A DNA stretch of 44,125 nucleotides, from NCBI GenBank assembly GCA_025351925.1, contig JANXVC010000012.1:1-44125 (forward strand), read 5' to 3'. The stretch is from Rhodospirillales bacterium (GTDB lineage: Bacteria > Pseudomonadota > Alphaproteobacteria > Acetobacterales > Acetobacteraceae). Made by a program: the position numbers and the translations under genes. Below, piece by piece: positions 8,825 through 18,860 of the stretch; position 1 is the first letter of the stretch, and each line of letters starts with the position of its first letter. The notes below the pieces were generated by a model. It was given only the letters and a program-made list of their open reading frames with translations. It was not told where the DNA came from and did not search any database.

Positions 8825-10899
8825 GACTTGAGCAGGCCTACGCCGCGCTGCGGTTCGATCCGGCGCTGCCCTGGGCGGCGTTCGCTGCGCTCGCAGTGCT
8901 GTGCCTCATTGCATTGCTGCCAGCGATCTTCCGCAGGGCGCGCGGGGCAGCCTGGCGGGCGCTGGCGTTCGGTGTGCTGCTGCTCTGGCTGTCGGGGCCC
9001 CGCTTGGTGCGGGAAACCCGGGACACCCTGCCCGATATCGGCCTGATGGTCGTTGACGAGTCGGCTTCGATGCAGGTCGGCGATCGTGCCGCGCTGCGCG
9101 ATGCCGCCCGGACCGCAATCGCCGGGCAGGCTGCGCGGATGCCGGACCTGGAACTGCGCACGGTGGTGGTGCCGGCGGGCGGCCACGACGGGACGCAGCT
9201 GTTTGCCGCGGTCAACCGCGCAGTGGCGGACATCCCGCAATCCCGCCTTGCCGGCATTGTGGCGCTGACCGATGGCCAGGTACATGATATGCCTCCCATG
9301 CCGCTGCCGGCGCCGTTGCACGTGTTGATCCCGGCGCGCGGTGAGGAGACCGACCGTCGATTGCGGATTGTTGAGGCACCCTCGTTCGGTTTGGTCGGCC
9401 ACAGTGTCACCATTCGGGTTGCGGTTGATGATCTTGGGGTGCCGCATCCGGCGGGAACCGCAAAGCTGACGCTCCGTCGAGACGGCGAGGCGCCGCAGGT
9501 CAGTGCCGTGCCGATCGGCCAGGAGGTGCCGATTGAGCTGCCGATCACCCGCGCCGGACCGATCCTGGTCGAGCTGCAGGCCGAGGCGCTGCCGGGCGAG
9601 GTCTCGGGCCTGAATAACCGGGCTATTGTCGAGATCAACGGCGTGCGGGACCGGCTGCGTGTGCTGCTGGTATCCGGCGAGCCGCACGCCGGTGAGCGAA
9701 CCTGGCGGCGCCTGTTGAAAGCCGACCCGGCAGTGGATCTCGTGCACTTCACCATCCTGCGCCCGCCCGAGCGCGACGATATGACGCCGCTGAACGAGTT
9801 GGCGCTGATCGCCTTTCCGGTGCGGGAGCTGTTTCAGGTCAAGATACGCGATTTCGACCTGATTATCCTGGATCGTTTCCAGAACCGCGGCATCCTGCCG
9901 CCCACCTATCTGCGCAATATCGCCGACTACGTGCGGGGAGGCGGCGGCCTGTTGCTGAGCGCCGGGCCGGAGTTCGCCAGCAACGCCAGCCTGTCCGCGA
10001 CTCCGCTGGGCAGCGTGCTGCCAGCGCGGCCCAACCTGACGGGAGCCGGCGTGACCGAGGGCGAGTTCCGTCCGCAAGTCACGCCGCTGGGAGGCCGCCA
10101 CCCGGTGACCGAGGGGTTGCCTGGTTGGCAGGCGCCCGGCGTCGAGCCAACCTGGGGATCATGGTATCGCCGGGTCGATGTGGGATCCCAAGCCGGTCAG
10201 CTGCTGATGAACGCGCCTGATGGGGGACCGCTGCTGCTGGTGGACCGCGTCGAGCAGGGGCGCGTGGCGCTGCTGCTGTCGGACCAGATTTGGCTGTGGT
10301 CCCGCGGGCACGAGGGAGGCGGCCCGCAGGCCGAGCTGCTGCGCCGCATCGCGCATTGGCTGATGAAGGAGCCAGGGCTGGAAGAGGAAGCCTTGCGGGC
10401 GCGGATCGACGATGGCCGGCTGTTGATCGAGCGTCGTTCGATCCTGGACGCGCCATTGGGCGAGGTCACCGTGACGTCGCCGGAGGGTGCGGTGACGCGA
10501 CTGAAGCTCAAGGAGGACGGGCCCGGCCATGGTACGGCGGAGCTGCCCGCCGCAGAGCTCGGCGTTTGGTCGGTCGGCGACGGCGCCCGCACAACATTCG
10601 CCGCTGCGGTCAACGCGAACCCGCGGGAGATCGCCGATCTGCGGGCGACCGGGACGGTGCTGGCAGCGGTCGCTCATGCCTCTGGCGGCAGTGTGCATTT
10701 CATCGGCGGCGGCACGCCCGAGTTGCGCCGCATCGAGCCGGGGCGCGAGGCGTCGGGTGCGAGCTGGATTGGACTGCCCCGGCGGCGTGACCATATAGTA
10801 ACCGGGATCGACGCCATCCCGTTGCTGCCGCCATGGGCGGCGCTGCCGCTGTTGCTCGGGCTGGTATTGGTCGCCTGGCGCCGCGAGGGTTCCGGCTGA
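8821..10899 (+). CDS. Membrane protein with VWA-like and glutamine amidotransferase-like domains
   Basis: MIDAS-like VVDESASMQ; GATase-like IADYVRGGGGLLLSAGPEFAS; ATGA overlap with the upstream gene. Confidence 0.85.
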   Translation: MRLEQAYAALRFDPALPWAAFAALAVLCLIALLPAIFRRARGAAWRALAFGVLLLWLSGPRLVRETRDTLPDIGLMVVDESASMQVGDRAALRDAARTAIAGQAARMPDLELRTVVVPAGGHDGTQLFAAVNRAVADIPQSRLAGIVALTDGQVHDMPPMPLPAPLHVLIPARGEETDRRLRIVEAPSFGLVGHSVTIRVAVDDLGVPHPAGTAKLTLRRDGEAPQVSAVPIGQEVPIELPITRAGPILVELQAEALPGEVSGLNNRAIVEINGVRDRLRVLLVSGEPHAGERTWRRLLKADPAVDLVHFTILRPPERDDMTPLNELALIAFPVRELFQVKIRDFDLIILDRFQNRGILPPTYLRNIADYVRGGGGLLLSAGPEFASNASLSATPLGSVLPARPNLTGAGVTEGEFRPQVTPLGGRHPVTEGLPGWQAPGVEPTWGSWYRRVDVGSQAGQLLMNAPDGGPLLLVDRVEQGRVALLLSDQIWLWSRGHEGGGPQAELLRRIAHWLMKEPGLEEEALRARIDDGRLLIERRSILDAPLGEVTVTSPEGAVTRLKLKEDGPGHGTAELPAAELGVWSVGDGARTTFAAAVNANPREIADLRATGTVLAAVAHASGGSVHFIGGGTPELRRIEPGREASGASWIGLPRRRDHIVTGIDAIPLLPPWAALPLLLGLVLVAWRREGSG

Positions 10900-10902
10900 G
10901 CT

Positions 10903-11472
10903 TTGCAGAGCGGCACCCGGCGCATACATATGCTCCAGCAGAAGGAGGGCCGTGCTTTCCAGACTTACGAACCCCCCTCTCGCCGCGCAGCACGCGGCAG
11001 CCTACTGGCGCTGATCGGCTTTGTCGGACTGTCGTTGCTGGTATGGGCGGCGAACGGCGCTATCACGGCCGGCAGCCTTCGCGGCTGGTACGGGTCGCTG
11101 CTCCCCCCGCCGGGCACGCCGTCAACCTGGCTGTTTGCCCCGGTTTGGACCACGCTCTATCCCGTAATGGGCGTGGCCGCGTGGCTGGTATGGCGGCGCA
11201 TCGACATCGGCGCCGAGCGAAAGCGGGCAGCCCTAAGGACTTGGGGCTGGCAATTGCTGGTCAATTCGCTGTGGTCGCCGGCGTTCTTCGGGCTGCATAA
11301 CCTGGGATTGAGCCTGGTCGTCATCGGCCTTCTGCTTGCGGCCGTCACGCTGACCATCCGCCGTTTCCTGCCGCTTCAGCCGGTCGCGGCGGCGTTGATG
11401 CTGCCCTATGTGTTATGGGTGGGCTATGCGGCATACCTCAACGCAGGCTTCTGGTGGCTGAACCGCGGTTAG
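10903..11472 (+). CDS. TspO/MBR family tryptophan-rich sensory protein
   Basis: WYGSLLPPPGTPSTWLFAPVWTTLYPVMGVAAWLVWR and W-rich transmembrane segments. Confidence 0.92.
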   Translation: MQSGTRRIHMLQQKEGRAFQTYEPPSRRAARGSLLALIGFVGLSLLVWAANGAITAGSLRGWYGSLLPPPGTPSTWLFAPVWTTLYPVMGVAAWLVWRRIDIGAERKRAALRTWGWQLLVNSLWSPAFFGLHNLGLSLVVIGLLLAAVTLTIRRFLPLQPVAAALMLPYVLWVGYAAYLNAGFWWLNRG

Positions 11473-11486
11473 GCTATGACGACGCC

Positions 11487-12113
11487 ATGACATACCGTGC
11501 GCTTCTCCCCGTGTTCCTCGGTGCGGCCTTGTTTGCGCCAGTGGCCTTCGCGCAAACGAACCCTGGCGGAGTGAAAACACCGGGGTTTGGGACCGGTCAG
11601 GGTGTCAAGCCGCAGAAGGCCACCAAAGAAACGATCGCGCCACCGGCGCTGCCCGGCTCACGCGCCGAGCCGACGGCCGTTGCTCCGGCCCAGCGGAACG
11701 CCGCTGACATGCCGCCGACCGAGGCACTATTCGATAGCATCAACCGCGGCGACCTGCCCGGCACGCGGGATGCCATCAGCCGCGGCGCCGACCTGCAGGG
11801 CACCAACGTGCTGGGTCTCACGCCGCTCGAGCTGTCAGTCGATCTCGGACGCAACGAGATCTCGTTCCTGCTGCTCTCGCTGCGCGGCGGTTCCGGCTTT
11901 AGCGCAAGCCATGCTGCCGAAGCCACGGCCGAGGCCAAGCCGCCAACCCGTGCCGAGCGCCTGGCGACCGCCCGGGCCGAGCGCGCCCGCCGTTCCCAAG
12001 TCGCCGCCCGTCCCGCGGCCGATATGGCACCGCAGGCACCCCGGCTATTCAGCGGCAACGGCGGCACGCCGAATGCGCAGGCTGGCTTCCTCGGATTTGA
12101 TAGCGTCCGCTGA
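11487..12113 (+). CDS. Secreted hypothetical protein with an ankyrin-like unit
   Basis: Signal peptide MTYRALLPVFLGAALFAPVAFAQ; LFDSINRGDLPGTRDAISRGADLQGTNVLGLTPLELSVDLGRNEISFLLLS. Confidence 0.75.
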   Translation: MTYRALLPVFLGAALFAPVAFAQTNPGGVKTPGFGTGQGVKPQKATKETIAPPALPGSRAEPTAVAPAQRNAADMPPTEALFDSINRGDLPGTRDAISRGADLQGTNVLGLTPLELSVDLGRNEISFLLLSLRGGSGFSASHAAEATAEAKPPTRAERLATARAERARRSQVAARPAADMAPQAPRLFSGNGGTPNAQAGFLGFDSVR

Positions 12114-12115
12114 AA

Positions 12116-12538
12116 TCAATCCCGGACGGGAGTCGAGCGGAGCCGCTTGACCTCGCCCCGCAAGACCTTCGCGTCCGTGCGCCGGCGCCGGGCAGCCTTG
12201 GTCGGCTTGGTATCCCGACGAAGAACGGGCCGGATCGCGGCCTCCTGCAGCAATGCCACGATACGGTCCAGCGCGTCCTGCCGGTTGCGGTCCTGGGAAC
12301 GGTGACGCTGTGCGGTGATGATCAGCACGCCATCCGCCGTCACCCGACGGCCGCCCAGCGCCTCGGCGCGCTCTCGCAACCCCTCCGGAAGTGTGCCGGC
12401 GCGGCGCAGATCGAGCCGGACCTGCACTGCAGACGACACCTTGTTCACGTTCTGCCCGCCAGGACCCGAGGCGCGGATGAAACTCTCCTCGATCTCGTTG
12501 GGATCGAAGGCGATTCCTGGAGCGATCGGGATCAGCAT
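12116..12538 (-). CDS. arfB: Alternative ribosome-rescue aminoacyl-tRNA hydrolase
   Basis: GPGGQNVNKVSSAVQVRLDL motif, basic C-terminal tail, 140 aa. Confidence 0.92.
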   Translation of the reverse strand: MLIPIAPGIAFDPNEIEESFIRASGPGGQNVNKVSSAVQVRLDLRRAGTLPEGLRERAEALGGRRVTADGVLIITAQRHRSQDRNRQDALDRIVALLQEAAIRPVLRRDTKPTKAARRRRTDAKVLRGEVKRLRSTPVRD

Positions 12539-15500
12539 CTATCCAAGCGCCATGAGGTTGGCATTGCCGCCGGCCGCCGTGGTGTTGACGCTGATGGATT
12601 GCTCCTGGATCAAACCGTCCAACTGATAGTCCGGGCTGGCCGTATGAACGGCGACCGTCGGCCCGTCTTGCGCCGCCAGTCTCTGCAGCAGCGCCAGCAA
12701 CGCAGGTTTTGGCCCATCAAACAGCATGGCATCGCATGGTGCCGCCGTCTCGGCTGGGACCGTAGCAACCCAATCTTTGAGTGATGGCGGCAGGCCTTCA
12801 AACGCCAGTCCTGCGATGATGGCTCGGTTCCCAGTGGCCAGCGCCGCGCTCACTTGGCGAATCGCCCCGTTAAGGTCGGGCGCCACGCAAAGTACCTGGC
12901 CGCGCGGCATCGTTCGATAGACATTTCGCTCACCCACCGGGCCGGTCAGCTCGATTTCCAACCCGACGGGAGTAGCAGCCAGGCACGCCGCGCAGTCCTC
13001 GGCGTCACGACCGTGCTGCGCCAGCCAGGTCTGCCAAGCAACGGCGGCCAACGGCGGCGGCCCTGGCGGCAGTGCAGTCCGGCGAGGCCGCGCTGACAGC
13101 AGCCGCCGGACATAGAGCGGACCGCCCGCCTTCGGCCCGGTCCCAGATAGGCCGTGGCCACCAAACGGCTGCACGCCCACCACGGCCCCAATCAGGTTCC
13201 GGTTCACATAGACATTGCCCGCTCCGACCCGGGCGACCACGCGCTCGATCGTCTCGTCAATGCGCGTGTGGATGCCGAAGGTCAGGCCGTAACCCGTTGC
13301 GTTCACGGCATCCACCAGCGCGTCCAACCTATCCCGCGCGAACCGCACAACGTGCAGCACCGGGCCGAAAACCTCGCGGCGTAGCTCCGCCAGCCGATCG
13401 ATCTCAATCAGCGTCGGCGCTACGAACGTGCCATAAGCGCAGCCGGCCGCGAGCGGCACGGAGTGCGTCGCATGCCCAGCCGCGCGCATCGCCTCGATAT
13501 ACCCGGCGATATCCGCCTGCGCCGCCTCAGAGATCACCGGGCCGATATCGACGCAGAGCCGGTCCGGGTTGCCCACCGCCAGCTCGGCAAGCGCCCCCCG
13601 CAGCATCGCCAGCACCCGATCGGCCACGTCGTCCTGCAAGCACAATACTCGCAGCGCCGAGCACCGCTGCCCCGCGCTGTCGAAGGCCGAGGTCAGCACA
13701 TCCGCCACCACTTGTTCGGCAAGCGCCGAGCTGTCCACGATCAGCGCGTTCTGCCCGCCGGTCTCAGCGATCAGCGGCACCGGCGCGCCGTCCGGATTGG
13801 TGCGCGCGGCGAGCTGACGCTGGATCAGCTTCGCCACCGCGGTCGATCCGGTGAACACCACGCCGCACACCCGCGCGTCTCCCGCCAGCTGGGCGCCGAC
13901 GCTGCCTTGGCCGGGCAGCAATTGCAGCGCGTCCGTCGGCACTCCGGCCCGGTGCAGAATCCGAATTGCGGCTGCGGCGATTAGCGGCGTTTCCTCCGCC
14001 GGCTTGGCCAGGACGGTGTTGCCCGCCGCGAGCGCTGCCGCGACCTGGCCGGTGAAGATCGCCAGCGGGAAGTTCCACGGGCTGATGCAGGCGATGGGTC
14101 CCAGCGGCACGTGGGTTTCGTTCGAGAAGCCGTTGCTGACTTCGACGGCGTAGTAGCGCAGGAAATCGACGGCCTCCCGCACCTCGGCGATCGCGTTGGG
14201 CAGGCTCTTGCCGGCCTCCCGTACGATTAGGCCGAGCAGGGCCGGCATCTCTGCCTCCAGCAGGTCCGCCGCACGCAGCAATATTGCGGCGCGTTCTGCC
14301 GGTGGCGTTGCGCTCCAAGCCGGCACACCGGCCTCGGCCTGAGCCAATGCATGGTCAATTTCGGCAGGCATCGCCTCGATCACGTGGCCCACGAGGTCAC
14401 GGTGGTCGGCCGGGTTGCGGACCTCGAGAGCCGATCCTTCTGCCGTGGACGCTGCGGCGTGCCAGGACTGCGCCGCGCTCGCCTGCAACGCGGCGGTTAG
14501 CTCCGCCAAACGCTGTTCATTCGACAAATCCAGCCCGGCGGAGTTCGCCCGTTCCGACCCGAACAGCTCCCGTGGCAGGGCGATCTGTGGATGGGGCGCG
14601 CCGATCGGATGCATCGCTGCCACCTCGGCCACCGGGTCTGCGACCAGCTCCGCGACGCGCACCGCCGGGTCCTGGATGCGGTTTACAAAGGACGAGTTGG
14701 CACCGTTCTCCAGTAGGCGGCGCACCAAATAGGCCAGCAGCGTCTTATGCGTGCCAACGGGGGCATAGATGCGGCACGGGCGATCGAGCTTGTTGTGCCC
14801 GACGACCTCCTCATACAACGGCTCGCCCATGCCGTGCAGGCACTGGAACTCATATTGGCCAGGAGTGAACGGGCCGGCCATGCTGTGGATCGCGGCGACG
14901 GTGTAGGCGTTGTGCGTGGCGAATTGCGGGAACACCGCGTCGGGCGCCGCCAGCAGCGTGCGGGCGCAGGCGAGATAGGCCACGTCGGTGTGCACCTTGC
15001 GGGTGAACACCGGAAAGCCCTCCAGCCCATCGACCTGGGCGCGTTTGATCTCGCTATCCCAATACGCGCCCTTTACCAGGCGGACCATCAGGCGATGGCC
15101 GCTGCGCCGCGCCAGGTCGATCAGCCATTCGACCACAAACGCGCTGCGCTTCTGGTAGCCCTGCACGACGAAGCCGATGCCGTCCCATCCGGCCAGCGCA
15201 GGGTCATGGCACAGCGCCTCCAGCAGATCGAGCGAGACTTCAAGCCGTTCAGACTCCTCGGCGTCGATGTTGAGACCAATGTCGTAGCGGCGCGCCAGCA
15301 CAGCCAACCCTTGCAGCCGGGGCAGCAGCTCGGACATCACGCGCTCCCGCTGCAGCCGCGAGTAGCGGGGGTGCAGCGCCGACAGCTTGATGGAGATGCC
15401 GGGACCCGCTTGAATACCTCGGCCAGCCGCAGCAGTGCCGATGGCGTGGATGGCGCGTTCATAGTCTGCGAGGTAGCGCGCCGCGTCCTCTGCGGTGGTC

Positions 15501-16141
15501 GCCGCCTCGCCCAGCATGTCATACGAGTAGCGGAAGCCACGCGCTTCCAGGCTGCGGCTATTGGCCAGGGCCTCGACGATCGTCTGGCCCGTCACGAACT
15601 GCTCGCCCATCATGCGCATCGCGAGATCGACGCCGCGGCGGATCAGCGGCTCCCCGCCCCGGCCGATCAGCCGGACGAGCGCCGCCGACAACCCGGTCTG
15701 CGGCGTGGTGGCTGTCAGCCGGCCGGTCACCACCAGCCCCCAAGTGGCCGCGTTCACGAACAGCGACGAGGAGTGCCCGACATGCGCCTGCCAGTCGCCG
15801 GTGCTGATCTTGTCGCGGATCAGCGCATCGCGGGTGGCGACGTCGGGGATGCGCAGCAGCGCCTCCGCCAGGCACATGAGCGCCACGCCCTCATGGCTGG
15901 ACAGTGAGTATTCACGGACGAGGCCCTCCACGGTACCGCGGCTTCCCTTGGCCCGCAACGCACTGACCAGACCGGCGGCCAGCGTTTGCGCCTGGAGAAC
16001 TGTTGCTTTGGGCATCGTCGCAGCGGCGACCAAGGACGGCAGGCAGTCCGGTTCCGGCCGGCGATACGCAGCGGTGATCGCGGCCCGCAACGGGGATTGC
16101 GGCTGAACGGACCCAGCGAACTCGGCGAACGGCTGCGGCAT
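12539..16141 (-). CDS. putA: Bifunctional proline dehydrogenase / L-glutamate gamma-semialdehyde dehydrogenase
   Basis: PRODH motifs (MVRLVKGAYWDSEIKRAQ) and ALDH motifs (NFPLAIFTGQVAAALAAGN, SAGQRCSALRVLCLQ); start set to MPQPF because upstream ATGs overlap the tRNA. Confidence 0.95.
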   Translation of the reverse strand: MPQPFAEFAGSVQPQSPLRAAITAAYRRPEPDCLPSLVAAATMPKATVLQAQTLAAGLVSALRAKGSRGTVEGLVREYSLSSHEGVALMCLAEALLRIPDVATRDALIRDKISTGDWQAHVGHSSSLFVNAATWGLVVTGRLTATTPQTGLSAALVRLIGRGGEPLIRRGVDLAMRMMGEQFVTGQTIVEALANSRSLEARGFRYSYDMLGEAATTAEDAARYLADYERAIHAIGTAAAGRGIQAGPGISIKLSALHPRYSRLQRERVMSELLPRLQGLAVLARRYDIGLNIDAEESERLEVSLDLLEALCHDPALAGWDGIGFVVQGYQKRSAFVVEWLIDLARRSGHRLMVRLVKGAYWDSEIKRAQVDGLEGFPVFTRKVHTDVAYLACARTLLAAPDAVFPQFATHNAYTVAAIHSMAGPFTPGQYEFQCLHGMGEPLYEEVVGHNKLDRPCRIYAPVGTHKTLLAYLVRRLLENGANSSFVNRIQDPAVRVAELVADPVAEVAAMHPIGAPHPQIALPRELFGSERANSAGLDLSNEQRLAELTAALQASAAQSWHAAASTAEGSALEVRNPADHRDLVGHVIEAMPAEIDHALAQAEAGVPAWSATPPAERAAILLRAADLLEAEMPALLGLIVREAGKSLPNAIAEVREAVDFLRYYAVEVSNGFSNETHVPLGPIACISPWNFPLAIFTGQVAAALAAGNTVLAKPAEETPLIAAAAIRILHRAGVPTDALQLLPGQGSVGAQLAGDARVCGVVFTGSTAVAKLIQRQLAARTNPDGAPVPLIAETGGQNALIVDSSALAEQVVADVLTSAFDSAGQRCSALRVLCLQDDVADRVLAMLRGALAELAVGNPDRLCVDIGPVISEAAQADIAGYIEAMRAAGHATHSVPLAAGCAYGTFVAPTLIEIDRLAELRREVFGPVLHVVRFARDRLDALVDAVNATGYGLTFGIHTRIDETIERVVARVGAGNVYVNRNLIGAVVGVQPFGGHGLSGTGPKAGGPLYVRRLLSARPRRTALPPGPPPLAAVAWQTWLAQHGRDAEDCAACLAATPVGLEIELTGPVGERNVYRTMPRGQVLCVAPDLNGAIRQVSAALATGNRAIIAGLAFEGLPPSLKDWVATVPAETAAPCDAMLFDGPKPALLALLQRLAAQDGPTVAVHTASPDYQLDGLIQEQSISVNTTAAGGNANLMALG

Positions 16142-16161
16142 GGTGATGCAATCCCGAAGCA

Positions 16162-16236
16162 TGGTTGGGGCGGAAGGATTCGAACCTTCGAATGGCGGAT
16201 TCAAAGTCCGCTGCCTTACCGCTTGGCGACGCCCCA
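16162..16236 (-). tRNA. tRNA-Gln (anticodon TTG), CCA encoded
   Basis: Reverse complement TGGGGCGTCGCCAAGCGGTAAGGCAGCGGACTTTGAATCCGCCATTCGAAGGTTCGAATCCTTCCGCCCCAACCA folds as a cloverleaf. Confidence 0.95.
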
Positions 16237-16264
16237 TCCTCGGCTGCGACCACTGCCGCCCCTG

Positions 16265-17149
16265 TCAATAGGGGGTGCGGGACCCGTCCGTAAAGCCCTG
16301 CGCATCACTCGCCATCGCGCCGCCCCACGCCCACCAAGACGCAGGCGCCCGCGCCGCCGCCGAAGCGGCGATATCGGCATTGGCAAATAGACCGAAGCAT
16401 GTAGCGCCTGAGCCGCTCATACGAGCGAGCAGGCACCCAGACTGGCTATTCAGCCAGTCCAGCACTGGGGCGATCGCCGGGCAGAGCGCCATGGCCGGCG
16501 CTTGCAGATCGTTGCGCAATTCAGCCAGATCGACCGCCATTGCGGCAGCGTCGGACCAGCTGGCCGGCAGCGCGGGCACTACCGAAAAGCCGCCGCTACG
16601 CGCCCGGAAAACGTCCGGCGTCGCAACCGCCACTCCGGGGTTCAGCAGAACGATCCCGCAGACCGGCAGCGTCGGTGCAGGCTGCAGCAGCTCGCCGATG
16701 CCCTGCATGCGAACCGGCAGGCTGTCGAGAGAGGCCGGTACATCCGCGCCAAGCTCCTGCGCCATGATCCGTAACCGATCCGGCGGCCAGTGCAGGTTCC
16801 ACAGCCGAACCAGCACCCGCAACGCAGCGGCGGCGTCGGCTGAGCCGCCACCAATGCCGCTGGCTACCGGCAGCCGTTTGTCTAGCACAAACCTCGCGCC
16901 GGCCTCAACACCTGCCTCCAAGGCGAGTGCCCGCGCCGCCCGAAGCACCAGGTTCTCTGGTCCGGTGCCTAGACCATCACCCCGAGGCCCGCCGACCTCC
17001 AGCGTCAAGGCCTTTGCAGAAGCGGCGTGCAGCACATCCGAAGCGCCGGGAAACACCACGACGCTGTCTAAAAAATGGTAGCCGTCTGCCCGCCGGCCGA
17101 CAACGTGCAGGTATAGGTTAACCTTCGCCCGCGCCGCCTCGGTCAGCAC
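16265..17149 (-). CDS. ispE: 4-diphosphocytidyl-2-C-methyl-D-erythritol kinase
   Basis: ARAKVNLYLHVVGRRADGYHFLDSVVVF and LPVASGIGGGSADAAAALR. Confidence 0.94.
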   Translation of the reverse strand: MLTEAARAKVNLYLHVVGRRADGYHFLDSVVVFPGASDVLHAASAKALTLEVGGPRGDGLGTGPENLVLRAARALALEAGVEAGARFVLDKRLPVASGIGGGSADAAAALRVLVRLWNLHWPPDRLRIMAQELGADVPASLDSLPVRMQGIGELLQPAPTLPVCGIVLLNPGVAVATPDVFRARSGGFSVVPALPASWSDAAAMAVDLAELRNDLQAPAMALCPAIAPVLDWLNSQSGCLLARMSGSGATCFGLFANADIAASAAARAPASWWAWGGAMASDAQGFTDGSRTPY

Positions 17150-17152
17150 CGC

Positions 17153-18856
17153 TCAGGGTGCGCCGTGGCCGGGACTGGCTGTTTGGGTGGACGGGGCGGC
17201 CTCAGCGTCACGGAGCTTGCGTTCGATACGCGCCTGGTCGTCGGGTTCCGGCTTCAGGTTCAACGCGCGGCGCCATTGGAACTCCGCCTCCCGCCGCCGG
17301 CCGACCGCGTCCAGCACGTCGCCGAAATGCGCGTTGATCACCGGATCCTCCGGCTGCAACTCGACCGCACGCTCAAGGTTTTTCAACGCCCCGGCGGTGT
17401 CCCCCTGGCGCAGTTGCACCCATCCGAGACTGTCAACGAAGGCGCCATCGTCGGGCCGCTGCTCGACCGCCCGCTGGATCATCTGCCGGGCGCGATCCAC
17501 GTTTTGGCCCTGCTCCACCCAAGCGTAGCCCAAGTAGTTCAGAACGCTGGGCTGCTCCGGCGCCAGTTGCAGGGCGTATTCGAAATCCGCCTCGGCTTTC
17601 GGCCATTGGCCGGCGCGCTCCAGGGCAATACCGCGCTCATAAAATAGCGGCCAGTTGGCACGGCTGGGCGTCGCGATGCGGGCCACCGCACGGTCGTATG
17701 CCTCGACCGCCTCGCTGAACCGATTGCGCCGGCGCAGGCTATCGCCGATCTGTATCAGCGGCTCGGGCCGGTCCGGAAATTGCTGCGACAGCACTTCCAG
17801 AACTCGGGTCGCCTCATCCACCTGTCCCATCCCGTCCAGCAGGCTGGCGCGGCGCAGCGTCACCACCACAGCCAACGCATCAGACGGCGCAACGCTCGCC
17901 AGGGTATCGGCGGCAGCGGCCGTGTGCTTGCCCGCCTCCTGAATGTCGGCCAGCAGCAAGCGGGCCGCGGTAAAGTCCTCCCGCAAATCCAAGGCAAGAC
18001 GCAGCAGCACCTGCGCCGAGTCGTTGGCGTTCTGCTGCCGGAGCGTCGCCGCCATCGCGAGGTAGGCCTCGGCGATGCCGTCGGTGGCGTTGCGCACTGC
18101 ACGGTCTGCCACGCTGCGCTCCAGCGCCTCCCGCGCCAGCGCCATATCGCCGTTTGCCCCCACCATGTCCCGCACGGTGCGCTTGGCCTCCTCCAAGTTG
18201 CCCTGCCGGGCCTGCCAGCTCGCGAGGATCTGGCCCAGGCGGATGTTGAGGCCGCCGTATTCGATCCGCGCGACCTCATACAGCCGAGCCGCATCGGCCG
18301 TGAACCCGCCGAGGTCAGCGATCATCGCAGCATGCAGCGTCATGACGCCGCGGAAGCGCTGCTCGTCGAGCATCGGCTGCAGGCCAGCGAGCGCCGCGGT
18401 CGTGCGCCTGGCGCCCTGCTGCGCCCAGGCAATGAGCAAAGGCCGCAGGATCTGCGTCAGCCCTTGCTGCGGCAGCGCGGCAAAGCGCCCCTCGGCCTGC
18501 TCCCAGTTCTCGCTCCTTGCATCCCAGTTGGCCAAGACGAGCTGGGCCACCGCGTTGTCGGCGACGCCCATGGCCAAGCGTGCAGCGTCTGGCCGTCCGG
18601 CCAGAACGGCGGCGACGAACGCTTGGTTCGCCACTTCCGGCACCCCGGCATCTTGCGCCAGCACGGCCTTCAGCTGGTCGGCTGCGAAATCCAGGTCACT
18701 CTCCTGCACCGCAAGCCGCCCGCTCAGATAGGCGCCGAACGCGCCCTTTGGCTGAAACGACGAGGTTCCCGGCGCGTCATCAGGACCAAAGTCACTCGCC
18801 GCCCCTCCGACCAGGGCGGCCAGCATCAGCAGCGCGGTTTGGCGTATGCGCCGCAT
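17153..18856 (-). CDS. Tetratricopeptide repeat protein with signal peptide
   Basis: MRRIRQTALLMLAALVGGAAS leader; repeated TPR segments near the C-terminus. Confidence 0.85.
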   Translation of the reverse strand: MRRIRQTALLMLAALVGGAASDFGPDDAPGTSSFQPKGAFGAYLSGRLAVQESDLDFAADQLKAVLAQDAGVPEVANQAFVAAVLAGRPDAARLAMGVADNAVAQLVLANWDARSENWEQAEGRFAALPQQGLTQILRPLLIAWAQQGARRTTAALAGLQPMLDEQRFRGVMTLHAAMIADLGGFTADAARLYEVARIEYGGLNIRLGQILASWQARQGNLEEAKRTVRDMVGANGDMALAREALERSVADRAVRNATDGIAEAYLAMAATLRQQNANDSAQVLLRLALDLREDFTAARLLLADIQEAGKHTAAAADTLASVAPSDALAVVVTLRRASLLDGMGQVDEATRVLEVLSQQFPDRPEPLIQIGDSLRRRNRFSEAVEAYDRAVARIATPSRANWPLFYERGIALERAGQWPKAEADFEYALQLAPEQPSVLNYLGYAWVEQGQNVDRARQMIQRAVEQRPDDGAFVDSLGWVQLRQGDTAGALKNLERAVELQPEDPVINAHFGDVLDAVGRRREAEFQWRRALNLKPEPDDQARIERKLRDAEAAPSTQTASPGHGAP

Positions 18857-18860
18857 CGAG

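Noticed and set aside
8818-10101. 427-aa minus-strand ORF
   Set aside because: Antisense to the VWA/GATase gene, Arg/Gln/His-rich shadow translation with no domain.
14747-15907. 386-aa plus-strand ORF opposite putA
   Set aside because: Antisense shadow ORF; putA has full-length family motifs on the other strand.
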